DNA of 64,000 nt from Lachnospiraceae bacterium (GTDB lineage: Bacteria; Bacillota; Clostridia; Lachnospirales; Lachnospiraceae). The notes under the pieces are model-generated. The model saw only the letters and a list, made by a program, of their open reading frames with translations, did not search any database and was not told the DNA's origin. Below, piece after piece: positions 24,588 to 34,787 of this stretch (position 1 is the first letter of the stretch; every line of letters starts with the position of its first letter). Both the position numbers and the translations under genes were made by a program. The stretch is taken from NCBI GenBank assembly GCA_016286555.1, contig JAEETA010000010.1:1-64000 (forward strand), read 5' to 3'.

Positions 24588-25616
24588 TCACAACAATTTC
24601 AGGAGCTCCGCTCTCACGCTGTCCAGTCTGGCGTCGGAGAGGCCGAAATCCATCTGACGGTAACTCCATGCGGCTCTGCCGATCTTGTACTTGTTAAAGC
24701 ACTCACCGATGAGGCGGTACCAGCGAAGGGTCTCCTCCGGTGATGCCTTCTCGATGACGCCGTACTCGCCGCAGTAGAGGGGCACATTTCTCTCCTCCGC
24801 GATGCGCACCGCATCCGCAAAGCATTTGTCAAAATACTCCACGCCGAATTTATCGCCTGCGGGGAAGGCCTTCAGGTCATCACAGGTGCCGGGGCAGACC
24901 TTGTCGGAAGCCTCAGCCATGGCTGCGTAGGTGCTGTCCAGGGACAAACGGAAGTCAGCAGGCATGGTAGCCACCCAGGTAGCGCCCTGATGGGTAAATA
25001 CCAGAGGATCGTAGCAATGGAAATTGTAAACGATGTTCTCGTCCGCAGGATCATCCAGATCCTTCAGTGCCACGATGCTGTTGTTATAATAGCCGCCGAT
25101 GAGGATCTTCACCTCGGGCTGGATCTTGCGGATCCGGGAAATGCAGTCTGCCGCCACCTTATTCCAGGTGTCGGAGTACTCCTTCTTCGTCACTTCGTTC
25201 AGAAGCTCGAATGCCAGAGCGTCTCCGTAGCCGGTAAACTCCTTCGCCAGTCTCTCCCAAAGTTTGCAAAAACGCTCCTGCAGCTCCGGGCTGTCGAAAA
25301 ATCCTGCCTCGCCGTAACCGTCGTCAAAGGAATAGCCGAAGGTCTTGTGCAGGTCCAGGATCACATTCAGACCATACTCCTTCGCCCAGGAAAGAGCCTT
25401 GTGGATCCTCTCGTATCCTGCGGGGAGTTCCTTGCCGTCCTTATCCTCCACCAGTTCATAATCAATGGGGAGTCTCACATGGTCCAGTCCCCAGGAAGCA
25501 ATGACAGCAAAATCCTTTTTGGTGATGAAGGAATCGTAACGCTCCTCAGAATGATCGCACTGGGAAAACCATCCGCCCAGATCAACGCCGTGTTCATAGC
25601 CTTTGAATTCTCTCAT
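24588..25616 (-). CDS. Glycoside hydrolase family 5 protein, apparently cytoplasmic
   Basis: A 342-residue TIM-barrel glycosidase. GH5 hallmarks are GVDLGGWFSQCD, DHVRLPIDYELVED, the acid/base Glu in FELLNEVT (about residue 140) and the nucleophile Glu in PLYCGEYGV (about 285); NFHCYDPLVFTHQGA supplies the His. Family members cleave beta-glucans or other beta-linked glycans. There is no signal peptide or carbohydrate-binding module, so it probably acts on imported oligosaccharides. AAAGGA lies 6 bases before the ATG. It follows scpB by 61 bases and ends at a terminator. The exact substrate is unknown. Confidence 0.9.
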   Translation of the reverse strand: MREFKGYEHGVDLGGWFSQCDHSEERYDSFITKKDFAVIASWGLDHVRLPIDYELVEDKDGKELPAGYERIHKALSWAKEYGLNVILDLHKTFGYSFDDGYGEAGFFDSPELQERFCKLWERLAKEFTGYGDALAFELLNEVTKKEYSDTWNKVAADCISRIRKIQPEVKILIGGYYNNSIVALKDLDDPADENIVYNFHCYDPLVFTHQGATWVATMPADFRLSLDSTYAAMAEASDKVCPGTCDDLKAFPAGDKFGVEYFDKCFADAVRIAEERNVPLYCGEYGVIEKASPEETLRWYRLIGECFNKYKIGRAAWSYRQMDFGLSDARLDSVRAELLKLL

Positions 25617-25677
25617 ACAGTATCCTTTCTCCGATGGTCGGGAACCGTGTGCCGCTCCGCTTCGAATCGGCTCTTGA

Positions 25678-26250
25678 TCAGATGTTCAGCTTTACCTGGA
25701 TCTCTTCCTCAGCCTGCTTCTTAAACTCCTCCACCTGCACGGGATTCATGCTGGGAAGCTCCTCCAGGGAGCTGACACCGAAGGAACGCAGGAACTGCTC
25801 GGTGGTGCCGAAAAGGAGGGGATGACCGGGTGCGTCCAGTCTGCCCAGCTCCTTGATCAGATCGTACTCCAGAAGCTTATTGATGGCGTGATCGCAGGAT
25901 ACGCCGCGAATCTTCTCAATCTGCACTCTGGTGATGGGCTGCTTGTAAGCGATGATGGAGAGGGTCTCCAGCACCGTGTCCGTCAGGGTAAAACGGGGTG
26001 CATTCTTGGTGAGCTTTACCAGGTAATCGTAGAGCTCGGGCTTGGTGCAGAGCTGGACATTGTCCTCCAGCCACACCAGATGGATGCCGCGATCGGAATC
26101 CTCGTATTTTTCCTCCAGTCTGTCCAGCAGATCTCTGGTCTCACCGTTTCCCATCTCCAGCATTGCGGACAATCTGGAAAGAGAAACGGACTCTCCCATG
26201 GAAAAGAGAACGCCCTCCAGAATACTCAGCTTCTTATCTTCTTCGTTCAT
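25678..26250 (-). CDS. scpB: Segregation and condensation protein B
   Basis: A 190-residue winged-helix subunit of the SMC-ScpAB condensin: LEGVLFSMGESVSLSRLSAML, then DTVLETLSIIAYKQPITRVQIEKIRGVSCDHAI, with RLDAPGHPLLFGTTEQFLRSFG near the C-terminus. ScpB dimers bind ScpA and regulate the SMC ring in chromosome segregation. It follows scpA by 41 bases. Confidence 0.96.
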   Translation of the reverse strand: MNEEDKKLSILEGVLFSMGESVSLSRLSAMLEMGNGETRDLLDRLEEKYEDSDRGIHLVWLEDNVQLCTKPELYDYLVKLTKNAPRFTLTDTVLETLSIIAYKQPITRVQIEKIRGVSCDHAINKLLEYDLIKELGRLDAPGHPLLFGTTEQFLRSFGVSSLEELPSMNPVQVEEFKKQAEEEIQVKLNI

Positions 26251-26291
26251 TGTGATCCAAATCCTTCCTGTCTGTCACTGTCTGCGCGTGT

Positions 26292-27095
26292 CTATTCGGA
26301 AGCTTCCGCAGCTGCCTCTTCGGCCGGCTGCTCTGCGCCTTCCGCCTTCTTCTTTTTTCTCGCGGTGATACGGATATCATCGAAGAGCTGATCCTGGGAA
26401 ACAGTGATCTCTCCGTCCTTCATCAGCTCCAGGATGATCAAAAAGGTAACGATGAGCTCCGCTTTGCTCTCCTGCTTTTCCAGGAGCTTCCGGAAGGAGA
26501 AGGAACGATGTTCCTGCAGGTATGCCCGGACGAAAAGGGTCTTCTCGTCCATGTCCACCTCTTCCTTCTCGATCTGGCCGTACTTGCTTCGGATGGGATC
26601 GATACGATCCTCCTGCCGCACCAGCATGCTCTTGAAGATCTCGTGGAGCTTGTTTAAGGTCATGTCACCGATGAGTTCTTCATAGTCCACGGGAGGGACA
26701 TATCCGGAGACCTCATCCGGGAGACTGCGCTTACGGTAGATGCTCTGTGCCGCGCCCACCTGCATATCCCGCAACTCCATGGACATGTATTTGTACATCT
26801 TGTACTGCAGGAGCTGTTCCACCAGCTCGGCTCTGGGATCCTGCTCCTCTCCCTCCTCATTTACCTCGGGAGGCAGCAGCATCTTGCACTTGATATCCAC
26901 CAGCGTTGCGGCCATCACCAGGAATTCGCTCATGACGTCCATGTTCTGCTCTTCCATGGCCTTAATGTACTCCAGGTACTGGTCGGTGATGGTGACGATG
27001 GGGATGTCGTAGATGTCTATTTTGTTTTTCTCGATGAGATGCAGGAGGAGGTCCAAAGGCCCCTCAAACACCTCCAGTTTCACGGGAATTGCCAT
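26292..27095 (-). CDS. scpA: Segregation and condensation protein A
   Basis: A 267-residue kleisin. N-terminal VKLEVFEGPLDLLLHLIEKNKIDIYDIPI is the SMC-neck binding region, and the acidic segment PPEVNEEGEEQDPRAEL is typical. The C-terminal winged helix (about 175-240) binds the SMC head. A lysine/alanine/glutamate-rich tail ends the protein. It starts 6 bases after the metallophosphoesterase. Confidence 0.96.
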   Translation of the reverse strand: MAIPVKLEVFEGPLDLLLHLIEKNKIDIYDIPIVTITDQYLEYIKAMEEQNMDVMSEFLVMAATLVDIKCKMLLPPEVNEEGEEQDPRAELVEQLLQYKMYKYMSMELRDMQVGAAQSIYRKRSLPDEVSGYVPPVDYEELIGDMTLNKLHEIFKSMLVRQEDRIDPIRSKYGQIEKEEVDMDEKTLFVRAYLQEHRSFSFRKLLEKQESKAELIVTFLIILELMKDGEITVSQDQLFDDIRITARKKKKAEGAEQPAEEAAAEASE

Positions 27096-27101
27096 ATCCT
27101 G

Positions 27102-28070
27102 TCACTCGTCGTCTTTTTTCGCTTTACTCATCATACCCAAATCGTCGTCTTTTTGCAAATCGGTTCCGGGGGTCAGTTCCAGAACGATGAGTTCCCCGGG
27201 ATTCAGGAAGCGAAAAGGGATGGTGTGGGTTCCCAGGCCTCTGGAAACCAGCATAGTTGTGCCGTTTTTCTCAAATCTCCCCCCATCGTATTTCGGGAAA
27301 AAACGGACGTTGGGGGACAGCATTCCCTTCAGACGCCAGCAGGGGCCGTTTTTCTTCTCTCCCCTGTACTCCGGATTTTTCTCATAAAAGGGGATCCGGA
27401 CAATGCCGCCGTGGACATGACCGGATAGCACCAGATCAGCCTTCCATGCCGCATATTCCTGGAAATAGTCCGGATTGTGGGCCAGAAGGATGTTGTACTC
27501 GGTAGGATCAGGCTCTCCCAGGAGATCCATGAGATAGGAAGGCTCCATCTTCGGAATGGTGAGGCGCTTGTAGTAATGCTTGTCGATCTCGGAGCCCCAG
27601 ACCCGGATGCCGTACTGTTCCAGGCAGGTGCTCTCATTTACCAGGGGAGCGATGCCCACCCGGGACAGGAGGTCAGCATAGTCCTTCGCCAGATCCCCGT
27701 AAGTCTCCGGATAGAGCTTTGCCCGGTGCTCGTGGTTGCCGTTGCCATAGCAGATGGGAGCAATCTTCGAAAGTTCTGTCAGGAAAGTCTCCGCCGTCTT
27801 TAATTTTTCATGAGGATGGGCCGTCAAAATATCTCCGGCGATAAGGATCAGATCCGGTTCCTCCGCTCTGATCTCCTCCAGAAGCTTTTCATTTTCCTTC
27901 CCAAAACGCTTGTCGTGAAGGTCCGAGACCACTACCGCCCTGCAGGGGGCTTTGATCCGGGAATCCGTCAGCTCCACGCCGGTGATGACGAAGCGATTGG
28001 TGTCGTATAGAAGGATCCAGTAGCAAATGAGGAGAATTGCCAGGAGCACGGCGAATATCAAGTTACTCAT
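27102..28070 (-). CDS. Membrane-anchored metallophosphoesterase
   Basis: A 322-residue calcineurin-like phosphoesterase with one N-terminal membrane helix (about 5-23). The metal-site motifs are all present: DLHDKRFG, GDI, GNHEH, a downstream His in LAHNPD and GHVHGG. The arrangement resembles YkuE/YaeI-type enzymes, some of which act on UDP-diacylglucosamine or other phospholipid-linked pyrophosphates. The substrate here is not known. It is upstream of scpA in one transcript, and a GGAAG site precedes the ATG. Confidence 0.88.
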   Translation of the reverse strand: MSNLIFAVLLAILLICYWILLYDTNRFVITGVELTDSRIKAPCRAVVVSDLHDKRFGKENEKLLEEIRAEEPDLILIAGDILTAHPHEKLKTAETFLTELSKIAPICYGNGNHEHRAKLYPETYGDLAKDYADLLSRVGIAPLVNESTCLEQYGIRVWGSEIDKHYYKRLTIPKMEPSYLMDLLGEPDPTEYNILLAHNPDYFQEYAAWKADLVLSGHVHGGIVRIPFYEKNPEYRGEKKNGPCWRLKGMLSPNVRFFPKYDGGRFEKNGTTMLVSRGLGTHTIPFRFLNPGELIVLELTPGTDLQKDDDLGMMSKAKKDDE

Positions 28071-28111
28071 AAAAATACTTCCAATAAGGATTTTTCCTTA
28101 TCATGCTAGAA

Positions 28112-28138
28112 GAGCCCCCGGTAATGTGCCGGGGGCTC
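28112..28138 (-). terminator. Terminator or attenuating hairpin after rpsU
   Basis: GAGCCCCCGG and CCGGGGGCTC form a 10-bp GC-rich stem with a 7-base loop, 12 bases past the rpsU stop on the minus strand. Only TTCT follows, so some read-through into the phosphoesterase-scpAB genes is possible. Confidence 0.7.
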
Positions 28139-28149
28139 GTTGGTAACGC

Positions 28150-28326
28150 TTAGTTATACTTACGCTTTCTAGCAGCCTCAGACTTCTTCTTACGTCTGAC
28201 ACTGGGCTTCTCGTAATGCTCTCTCTTACGAATCTCCTGCTGGATGCCTGCCTTTGCACAGCTTCTCTTGAAGCGGCGAAGTGCGCTGTCCAGAGACTCA
28301 TTCTCTTTTACGATTACGTTCGACAT
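28150..28326 (-). CDS. rpsU: 30S ribosomal protein S21
   Basis: A 58-residue basic protein that begins [19 protein letters not shown], continues with [19 protein letters not shown] and ends in a lysine/arginine-rich tail (KYN). This is the normal size and sequence pattern for S21, a small-subunit protein near the anti-Shine-Dalgarno region that promotes initiation. GGGAGGG lies upstream of the ATG and a near-consensus promoter precedes it. A different minus-strand frame overlapping here is not coding. Confidence 0.97.
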   Translation of the reverse strand: MSNVIVKENESLDSALRRFKRSCAKAGIQQEIRKREHYEKPSVRRKKKSEAARKRKYN

Positions 28327-28401
28327 GTGTTTCTACCCTCCCTTCAGTCCCAGAAACAGACTTCTTGGGTTATTTCAGTTTAGGACAACAGTCCGACCAT
28401 C

Positions 28402-28430
28402 ATTATACCCATCGGGGGTACATCCGTCAA
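28402..28430 (-). promoter_or_regulatory. Strong sigma-A promoter of rpsU
   Basis: Minus strand: TTGACG (28430-28425), 17-base spacer, TATAAT (28407-28402). The predicted leader is about 70 bases. Confidence 0.85.
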
Positions 28431-28465
28431 TGACTTTTTTAGAAAGAGGCCGGTCCTGCGGAAAA

Positions 28466-30478
28466 TCAGCACTTAAAGCCCTTCACATGGTCTCTCAGGG
28501 AAGCGGAAATGCTATCCACGGAATCTGCACCGCTGAGCACCTCGTCAGAAGCATTCACCAGGTCGCTGGTGCCTTCCGCCACGCTGACGATGCCCTGGGC
28601 ATTCTCTTCCACAGCGATGTCGATGGCGTCGATGCTCTCCTTGATGCTGTCGATGGCGGTTGCAATCTCACCGTTACTGTCGGAGATCTCGGACATGGAC
28701 TCGTAGATCTCGTTCAGGGAGCTTACATACTCTGCAATGAGCTGCTTCTTCTCCTCGGAATTCTCGGCGGAGATCTTCAGCATGATATCGGATACCTGCT
28801 CAGCCGCACGGACCAGATCCTCCACAATGCCAAGGATCTCATCGGATACCTGTGCGATATTGCCTGCCATCTCGGAGGAACTGTTTGCCAGGGAGCCGAT
28901 CTCACCAGCCACCACGGCGAAGCCTCTGCCGGCTTCTCCTGCTCTGGCTGCCTCGATGGAAGCGTTCAGGGAAAGGAGGTTGGTCTGGGATGCCACGCCT
29001 GCGATGCCCTGGGTCATGGCACGGATCTCTTCCACCTTCTTGGTCTCAGCAATGCGATCGCGAAGGACGCCGATGGCCTCCTCCAGGCGCTGAGACATGG
29101 TGGCATCGTTCCGCTCGATCTCAGCCTTGCGCTTCTCGATCTTCTTCAGGCTTCCCTCGATCTCACGGGTCTTCTCCTCGGCATCGCCGCTGACCTTTCT
29201 GGTAAGAGCGGTGATATCCTCGATCTGTCCGGTCACCTGGGTGGTGGATGCGGAAGTCTCTTCGAAGGTTGCGCTCATCTGCTCCATGGTCTCGGAAATG
29301 CTGGAAGCATTGCCGGAGGTACGGGCAGCCACACCTTTCAGATTGTCCATATCGCTCATGAGCTGATCGGATGCGGTATTCACATCGGAAATGATGCCGC
29401 CCATGGCATTCTTCAATTCATTGACAGCACCTACCAGCTGTCCCACTTCATCCTTGGATCTTACGGAAATATCCGTCTTCAGATCAGCCTTACCCGCCTT
29501 GACATCGTCGCTGAGAGCCTTGACCTTCTTGCTGGCTGCGGCGATGGGATTGGCGATGAGGAGACCTGCCAGGATGGATACCACGATGGAGGCTGCAATA
29601 CAGATGCCTGCCACCAGCACGATGTGATTCTTCACGGTATTGGCCTGCTCATCATAGGCTGCCGCGGGAGACACATAGTACACGGTCCATCCGGAATTGG
29701 GAAGGGTCTCACCGGTGACATAGATGAGCGTGCCGTCATAGTCGGGAATGGCATCGGCTTCATCATCCTCCGCCATGCGTACATAATCCACGGGCAGATC
29801 GTCCACATAAAGGAGCTTGTCCACGGTGGACTTAAACTCCGGGTTCGGATGATAGATCACGGATCCGTCAGCGCCTGCGATGAACAGATAGGAACCGGTA
29901 TCGCCGTCAGCAGCCACCAGTTCCTCCAGATCGCGGAACAGCACATCCAGGGACATGTCCATGGCTGCCACGCCTTCCAGGGTATTCACGGAGAAGTAAT
30001 CCGCTACGGTAATGATGAGTTCACCGCTGCTGGCGTCCACGAAAGGAGAACTGTAATAGGGCGTTCCCTTGTTTGCGGCCGCGCCGGTGTACCAGACTCT
30101 GGTGGTGCCGTCGAAGTCCAGGCCGGGCACCCACTTGGAGCCGTTCAGGAAATCACCGTTGGTCAGCTGCACATAGACCATGGATGCGGTCTCGGTGGTT
30201 GCGGTGAGACTCTCCAGGCCTTTGATGATGACGGAATTGGGCTTTGCGGAAGGAGCGGAAGCGACTGCCATCTCCGCACTCTTAACGGTGGAAACAGCCT
30301 CGTTCAGCCAACCTTCGATCACGGCAGCGAAGTACTTGGTCCTGGCATCGTAAGTTGCATCCAGGGAGTCCTCAAAAAGGGTCTTGGTCTTGCTGTGGGT
30401 AGTGTACCCTTCCAGAGCAAGGAGTGCCATGCAAAGAACGGAAATGATCAGAACCAGTTTCACTTTCAGACTTTTCAC
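28466..30478 (-). CDS. Methyl-accepting chemotaxis protein with dCache-like sensor
   Basis: A 670-residue transmembrane chemoreceptor. It has an N-terminal membrane helix (about 5-25), a dCache-type periplasmic sensor (about 35-280, with [21 protein letters not shown] split by the ligand-loop WY), a second helix (about 290-312), HAMP (about 313-370) and a long cytoplasmic coiled coil. The CheA/CheW tip [20 protein letters not shown] and [18 protein letters not shown] is present. It ends KGFKC. The ligand is unknown; dCache domains often bind amino acids or other small metabolites. The start is GTG with GGAGGT 8 bases upstream. It is the only receptor in the window. Confidence 0.94.
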   Translation of the reverse strand: MKSLKVKLVLIISVLCMALLALEGYTTHSKTKTLFEDSLDATYDARTKYFAAVIEGWLNEAVSTVKSAEMAVASAPSAKPNSVIIKGLESLTATTETASMVYVQLTNGDFLNGSKWVPGLDFDGTTRVWYTGAAANKGTPYYSSPFVDASSGELIITVADYFSVNTLEGVAAMDMSLDVLFRDLEELVAADGDTGSYLFIAGADGSVIYHPNPEFKSTVDKLLYVDDLPVDYVRMAEDDEADAIPDYDGTLIYVTGETLPNSGWTVYYVSPAAAYDEQANTVKNHIVLVAGICIAASIVVSILAGLLIANPIAAASKKVKALSDDVKAGKADLKTDISVRSKDEVGQLVGAVNELKNAMGGIISDVNTASDQLMSDMDNLKGVAARTSGNASSISETMEQMSATFEETSASTTQVTGQIEDITALTRKVSGDAEEKTREIEGSLKKIEKRKAEIERNDATMSQRLEEAIGVLRDRIAETKKVEEIRAMTQGIAGVASQTNLLSLNASIEAARAGEAGRGFAVVAGEIGSLANSSSEMAGNIAQVSDEILGIVEDLVRAAEQVSDIMLKISAENSEEKKQLIAEYVSSLNEIYESMSEISDSNGEIATAIDSIKESIDAIDIAVEENAQGIVSVAEGTSDLVNASDEVLSGADSVDSISASLRDHVKGFKC

Positions 30479-30539
30479 AACCTTGAACCTCCTGTTTCGG
30501 TAATGTCGGGCAAAGTCTGCCCCTCAAACACCTGTATCC

Positions 30540-30545
30540 ATTATA
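30540..30545 (-). promoter_or_regulatory. -10 element of the chemoreceptor gene
   Basis: Minus-strand TATAAT at 30545-30540, about 60 bases before the GTG. The -35 at 17 bases (TTTTCC) is weak. No sigma-28 type GCCGATAA motif is seen. A small GGGCA/TGCCC hairpin (30508-30522) lies in the leader. Confidence 0.5.
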
Positions 30546-30591
30546 ATATACGAACCGATACGGGAAAATTAAATTTTCAAGAAATTTGCAC

Positions 30592-33240
30592 TTACAGCAT
30601 GCCTTCCAGAACGGTTGTGGCTTCCTTTACGGCCTGGGGAATCCCGGCAGGATTCTTACCGCCGGCCTGTGCCATATTGGGGCAACCGCCGCCGCCACCG
30701 CCCACCAGGGCTGCGATGCCCTTGATGAGATTGCCCGCATGGGCACCGGCGTTCACTGCACCGTCGGTTGCCATGGCGATCATGTTCACCTTACCATTTT
30801 CTTCGGAAAGCAGCACCACAACGCCCTCTCCGATCTTTGCTTTCAGCTGGTCTCCCAGGTCACGCAGCGCGTTCATGGAAGCACCTTCCACGGAAGTAGC
30901 CAGGAGCTTAACGCCCTTTACTTCCACTACATTGTCCAGAGCATTTCCCAGGGAGTCCTGAGCAGCCTTAGCCTTCAGGGACTCGTTCTCGCTACGCAGC
31001 TCCTTTACCTCAGCCATCAGATGCTCCAGGCGATCCTGCAGGGTCTGAGGGGTGGCCTTAACGGTTGCTGCAGCCTTCTCCAGGTTCTCCTCGATCTGTG
31101 CATAATAGGAAAGCACATTGCTGCCGGTGATGGCTTCGATCCTGCGTACGCCTGCTGCGACGCCGCTCTCGGAAAGGATCTTGAAGCAGCCGATGGCGGA
31201 AGTATTCTTTACATGGGTACCGCCGCACAGCTCGATGGACCAGTCGCCGATGTTGACGACGCGGACCACGTCCGCATATTTCTCACCGAAGAGTGCCATA
31301 GCACCGGTCTTCTTGGCATCCTCCAGGCTCATTTCCTTCGTGATGACATCCAGACCCAGAGCGATCTTCTCGTTTACGATGCGCTCCACTTCCTTCAGCT
31401 GCTCTGCGGTCATGGACTGGCCGTAGCTGAAGTCGAAACGGGTTCTGGTATCGTCCTGATAGGAGCCCTGCTGCTCTACGCCATCGCCCAGCACTTCTCT
31501 CAGAGCTTTCTGCAGAAGGTGGGTAGCGGTATGATTGCTACAGGTCATTCTTCTTTCTTCCGCATCCACGGAAAGCGCTGCGGCATCCCCAACCACTATG
31601 CGGCCGTCCGCCACAGCTCCCACATGACCGATGCGGCCGCCGGGAAGCTTTACGGTTTCATAGACTTCGAAGGTTCCGTTCGCAGTCTTGATGACACCTC
31701 TGTCGCCTTTCTGTCCACCCATGGTAGCGTAGAAAGGAGTCTTACCGGTAATAACGGTGCCTTCCTCTCCCGCCTCCAGGACTTCCTTCAAAACGGACTC
31801 CCCTGCGATGGCCAGAACTTTATCGGAATCGGTGATCCTGTCATATCCGGTAAAGGTGCTGACCAGGGATGCATCCAGCTTGTCAAAGAGCGCCTGATCG
31901 GTGGTTAACTTTGCGGAGAAGTTCTGATTGCTTCTTGCCAGCTCCTTCTGCGCTTTCATTGCCTCGGCAAAGCCCTTCTCATCCACACCCAGGCCCTGCT
32001 CCTCAGCCAGCTCTACGGTGAGCTCGATGGGGAAGCCGAAGGTGTCATACAGATAGAAGGCGGACTTGCCGTCCAGCTCCTTTGCCTTTTCCGCTTTCTT
32101 CTGCTCCAGGATCTTGGAGAACTCCTTCATGCCATTCTCCAGGGTTGCCTCGAAACGGGTGATCTCCTTGCCCAGTTCCTCCAGCACGAAAGTGCGGTTC
32201 TCAGCAAGCAGAGGATAGCCCTCGGAGTAGGTATCGATAAAGATCTCTGCCACTTTCAGCAGGTTCTCCTTCTTCATGCCCAGGAGTCTGCTGTGACGCA
32301 CCGCACGACGGATCAGTCTGCGGAGCACATAGCCGGCACCGGTATTGGAAGGAAGAAGCTTTGCGGGATCGCCGATGAGCATCACGGAAGTACGGGTGTG
32401 ATCGGCGATGATACGCATGGAACGGGTCTTCTCGGGATCACTGCCGTAGGAAACACCGGAGATCTCCTCGATGTATTTTACAGCAGGTGCAAAGACGTCG
32501 ATGCGGTACACATCCTTGGTCCCGTTCAGGAATGCCAGGATACGCTCGAAGCCCCAGCCGGTGTCCACGTTCTTCTGGGAAAGCTCGGTGAGGTGTCCGT
32601 CCTTGTGCTTCTCGTACTGCATAAAGACATCATTTCCGATCTCGGTATACTTGCCGCAGCTGCAACCGGGGCCACAGTTCGGACCGCAATCCGGTACATC
32701 AGCGATGTAGAACATCTCGGAGTCGGGACCACAGGGACCGTACTCCAGTCCCCACCAGTTATCCTCAGCGGGCAGGTAGTAGACGTTCTCCTTCTTGAAG
32801 CCGGAAGCGATGCGGTACTGAGCACCCTCCTCGTCTCTGGGAGCATTCTCATCTCCTGCGAACACGGTGGCAGCCAGATGATCGGGATCGAATTCAAAGA
32901 CCTGGGTCAGCAGCTCATAGCTCCACTGGCAGCGCTCTTTTTTGAAATAATCACCCAGGCTCCAGCTTCCCATCATTTCAAAGAAGGAAAGGTGGCTCTG
33001 GTCACCGATATTGTCCAGGTCGTTGGTACGGACACAGCCCTGGATATTGCAAAGTCTGGTTCCCATGGGATGCTTCTGTCCCAGGAGGTAAGGCATCAGG
33101 GGCTGCATGCCCGCCACATTGAACATGGCTCCGGTGGAGCCGTCGGATACCAGGCTTACTGCGCCTACATCCACATGTCCTCTTGCCTTGTAGAATTCTT
33201 TCCAGGCTTTTCTCAGTTCGTTCGAAGATAACTGTTTCAT
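30592..33240 (-). CDS. alaS: Alanyl-tRNA synthetase
   Basis: An 882-residue class II synthetase of normal length. The aminoacylation domain includes FNVAGMQPLMPYLLG and TNDLDNIGDQSHLSFFEMMGS (motif 2 region). The editing domain has CSNHTATHLL (HxxxH) and CGGTHV. The C-Ala domain has the glycine-rich GGGGGGCPNMAQAGG. It charges tRNA-Ala and hydrolyses mischarged Ser/Gly-tRNA-Ala. It is the last gene of the long minus-strand run, 81 bases after glyS, with a GC hairpin in the gap and no T-box. Confidence 0.97.
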   Translation of the reverse strand: MKQLSSNELRKAWKEFYKARGHVDVGAVSLVSDGSTGAMFNVAGMQPLMPYLLGQKHPMGTRLCNIQGCVRTNDLDNIGDQSHLSFFEMMGSWSLGDYFKKERCQWSYELLTQVFEFDPDHLAATVFAGDENAPRDEEGAQYRIASGFKKENVYYLPAEDNWWGLEYGPCGPDSEMFYIADVPDCGPNCGPGCSCGKYTEIGNDVFMQYEKHKDGHLTELSQKNVDTGWGFERILAFLNGTKDVYRIDVFAPAVKYIEEISGVSYGSDPEKTRSMRIIADHTRTSVMLIGDPAKLLPSNTGAGYVLRRLIRRAVRHSRLLGMKKENLLKVAEIFIDTYSEGYPLLAENRTFVLEELGKEITRFEATLENGMKEFSKILEQKKAEKAKELDGKSAFYLYDTFGFPIELTVELAEEQGLGVDEKGFAEAMKAQKELARSNQNFSAKLTTDQALFDKLDASLVSTFTGYDRITDSDKVLAIAGESVLKEVLEAGEEGTVITGKTPFYATMGGQKGDRGVIKTANGTFEVYETVKLPGGRIGHVGAVADGRIVVGDAAALSVDAEERRMTCSNHTATHLLQKALREVLGDGVEQQGSYQDDTRTRFDFSYGQSMTAEQLKEVERIVNEKIALGLDVITKEMSLEDAKKTGAMALFGEKYADVVRVVNIGDWSIELCGGTHVKNTSAIGCFKILSESGVAAGVRRIEAITGSNVLSYYAQIEENLEKAAATVKATPQTLQDRLEHLMAEVKELRSENESLKAKAAQDSLGNALDNVVEVKGVKLLATSVEGASMNALRDLGDQLKAKIGEGVVVLLSEENGKVNMIAMATDGAVNAGAHAGNLIKGIAALVGGGGGGCPNMAQAGGKNPAGIPQAVKEATTVLEGML

Positions 33241-33263
33241 AGATTCTCCATCCTTATAAATTT

Positions 33264-33287
33264 CCCCGGGACGTTTCAGCCCCGGGG
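33264..33287 (-). terminator. GC-rich hairpin between glyS and alaS
   Basis: CCCCGGG (33264-33270) and CCCGGGG (33281-33287) form a 7-bp stem with a 10-base loop. Only AAATTTAT follows on the minus strand, so it is more likely a pause or processing site than a complete terminator. Confidence 0.5.
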
Positions 33288-33321
33288 AGTATTACCGGTT
33301 TCACAGCCGGGCATATATTGA

Positions 33322-34725
33322 TTAGAAGTTAAACTTATCCGCAAAGAATGCGTCCAAATCAGCGATGGCCACACGCTCCTGCTCCATGGAATCACGGAAG
33401 CGAACGGTGACACAGCCGTCGGTTTCGGACTCGAAATCGTAGGTAACGCAGAAAGGAGTACCGATCTCGTCCTGACGGCGATAACGCTTACCGATGTTGC
33501 CACGGTCGTCAAACTCGCAATTGTACTTCTTGGAAAGCTGTGCGTAGATCTTCTCAGCACCCTCATCCAGCTTCTTGGAAAGAGGCAGCACGCCGATCTT
33601 CACGGGTGCCAGAGCGGGATGGAAGCGAAGGACGGTACGCATATCGGGCTTCTCCTCGGTGCCCAGATTTTCCTCGTCGTATGCTGCGCAGAGGAATGCC
33701 AGGACCACACGGTCAGCGCCCAGACTGGGCTCGATGACATAAGGCACATAGCGCTCATTGGTCTCGTCGTCAAAGTAGCTCAGGTCTTCCTTGGAAGTGT
33801 TGATGTGCTGGGTCAGATCGTAATCGGTACGATCCGCAATGCCCCAAAGCTCGCCCCAGCCGAAGGGGAACAGGAACTCGATGTCCGTGGTGCCCTTGGA
33901 ATAGAATGCCAGCTCTGCGGGATCGTGATCACGGAGTCTCATCTCATCCTCCTTGATACCCAGGGAGATGAGCCAGTCTCTGCAGAAGCCTCTCCAGTAC
34001 TCGAACCACTCCAGATCCGTGCCGGGCTTGCAGAAGAACTCCAGCTCCATCTGCTCAAACTCTCTGGTACGGAAGGTGAAGTTACCGGGAGTGATCTCGT
34101 TACGGAAGGACTTACCGATCTGGCCGATGCCAAAGGGAACCTTCTTACGGGAGGTACGCTGCACATTCTTGAAGTTGACAAAGATACCCTGTGCGGTCTC
34201 AGGACGCAGATAAACGGTATTTTTCGCATCCTCGGTAACGCCCTGGAAGGTCTTGAACATCAGGTTGAACTGACGAATGTCGGTGAAATTGTGCTTGCCG
34301 CAGGTCGGGCAGGGAACGGAATGCTCACGGATGAATGCCATCATCTCCTCCTGGGAGTAGGCATCGATGGGCTTCTCCAGGGTAATGCCCTGCTCAGCCG
34401 CATAGTCCTCGATGAGCTTGTCCGCACGGAAACGCTCATGGCACTCCTTACAATCCATCAGAGGATCGGAAAAGCCGCCCAGATGACCGCTGGCCACCCA
34501 GGTCTGGGGATTCATGAGGATCGCGCAGTCCACGCCTACGTTGTAGGGGCTCTCCTGCACGAATTTCTGCCACCATGCACGCTTGACATTGTTCTTCAAC
34601 TCCACACCCAGATTACCGTAATCCCAGGTGTTTGCCAGTCCGCCGTAGATCTCGGAACCGGGATAAACGAAGCCTCTGCCCTTTGCAAGTGTTACGATCT
34701 TTTCCATTGTCTTTTCTACTGCCAT
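33322..34725 (-). CDS. glyS: Glycyl-tRNA synthetase, single-chain type
   Basis: A 467-residue class II alpha2-type GlyRS, not the alpha2beta2 form. Seen: [22 protein letters not shown], a zinc site ([13 protein letters not shown] and CPTCGKH), motif 2 [16 protein letters not shown] and motif 3 region [15 protein letters not shown]. An anticodon-binding domain occupies the last 110 residues. ATG 34725 has AAGGAG 5 bases upstream; an earlier in-frame start would add 16 atypical residues. It precedes alaS in the same transcript. Confidence 0.96.
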   Translation of the reverse strand: MAVEKTMEKIVTLAKGRGFVYPGSEIYGGLANTWDYGNLGVELKNNVKRAWWQKFVQESPYNVGVDCAILMNPQTWVASGHLGGFSDPLMDCKECHERFRADKLIEDYAAEQGITLEKPIDAYSQEEMMAFIREHSVPCPTCGKHNFTDIRQFNLMFKTFQGVTEDAKNTVYLRPETAQGIFVNFKNVQRTSRKKVPFGIGQIGKSFRNEITPGNFTFRTREFEQMELEFFCKPGTDLEWFEYWRGFCRDWLISLGIKEDEMRLRDHDPAELAFYSKGTTDIEFLFPFGWGELWGIADRTDYDLTQHINTSKEDLSYFDDETNERYVPYVIEPSLGADRVVLAFLCAAYDEENLGTEEKPDMRTVLRFHPALAPVKIGVLPLSKKLDEGAEKIYAQLSKKYNCEFDDRGNIGKRYRRQDEIGTPFCVTYDFESETDGCVTVRFRDSMEQERVAIADLDAFFADKFNF

Positions 34726-34787
34726 AAGTTCTCCTTTCGCTACCCTGAGGGCTGCGGTTTTATTCTTAATCAATTTTCGGGACTATA

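Noticed and set aside
28101-28301. Minus-strand 66-codon frame over rpsU
   Set aside because: The S21 coding frame (28150-28326) has the correct sequence, promoter and ribosome site; this other frame is a shadow.
28244-30961. Plus-strand 905-codon open frame
   Set aside because: It runs antisense to the chemoreceptor and the alaS 3' end, both of which have clear motifs. The translation has no recognisable family and is Gly/His/Leu biased, as expected from a shadow frame.
33241-33321. T-box or other riboswitch before alaS
   Set aside because: The gap is 81 bases and holds only a GC hairpin; there is no T-box core or specifier loop.
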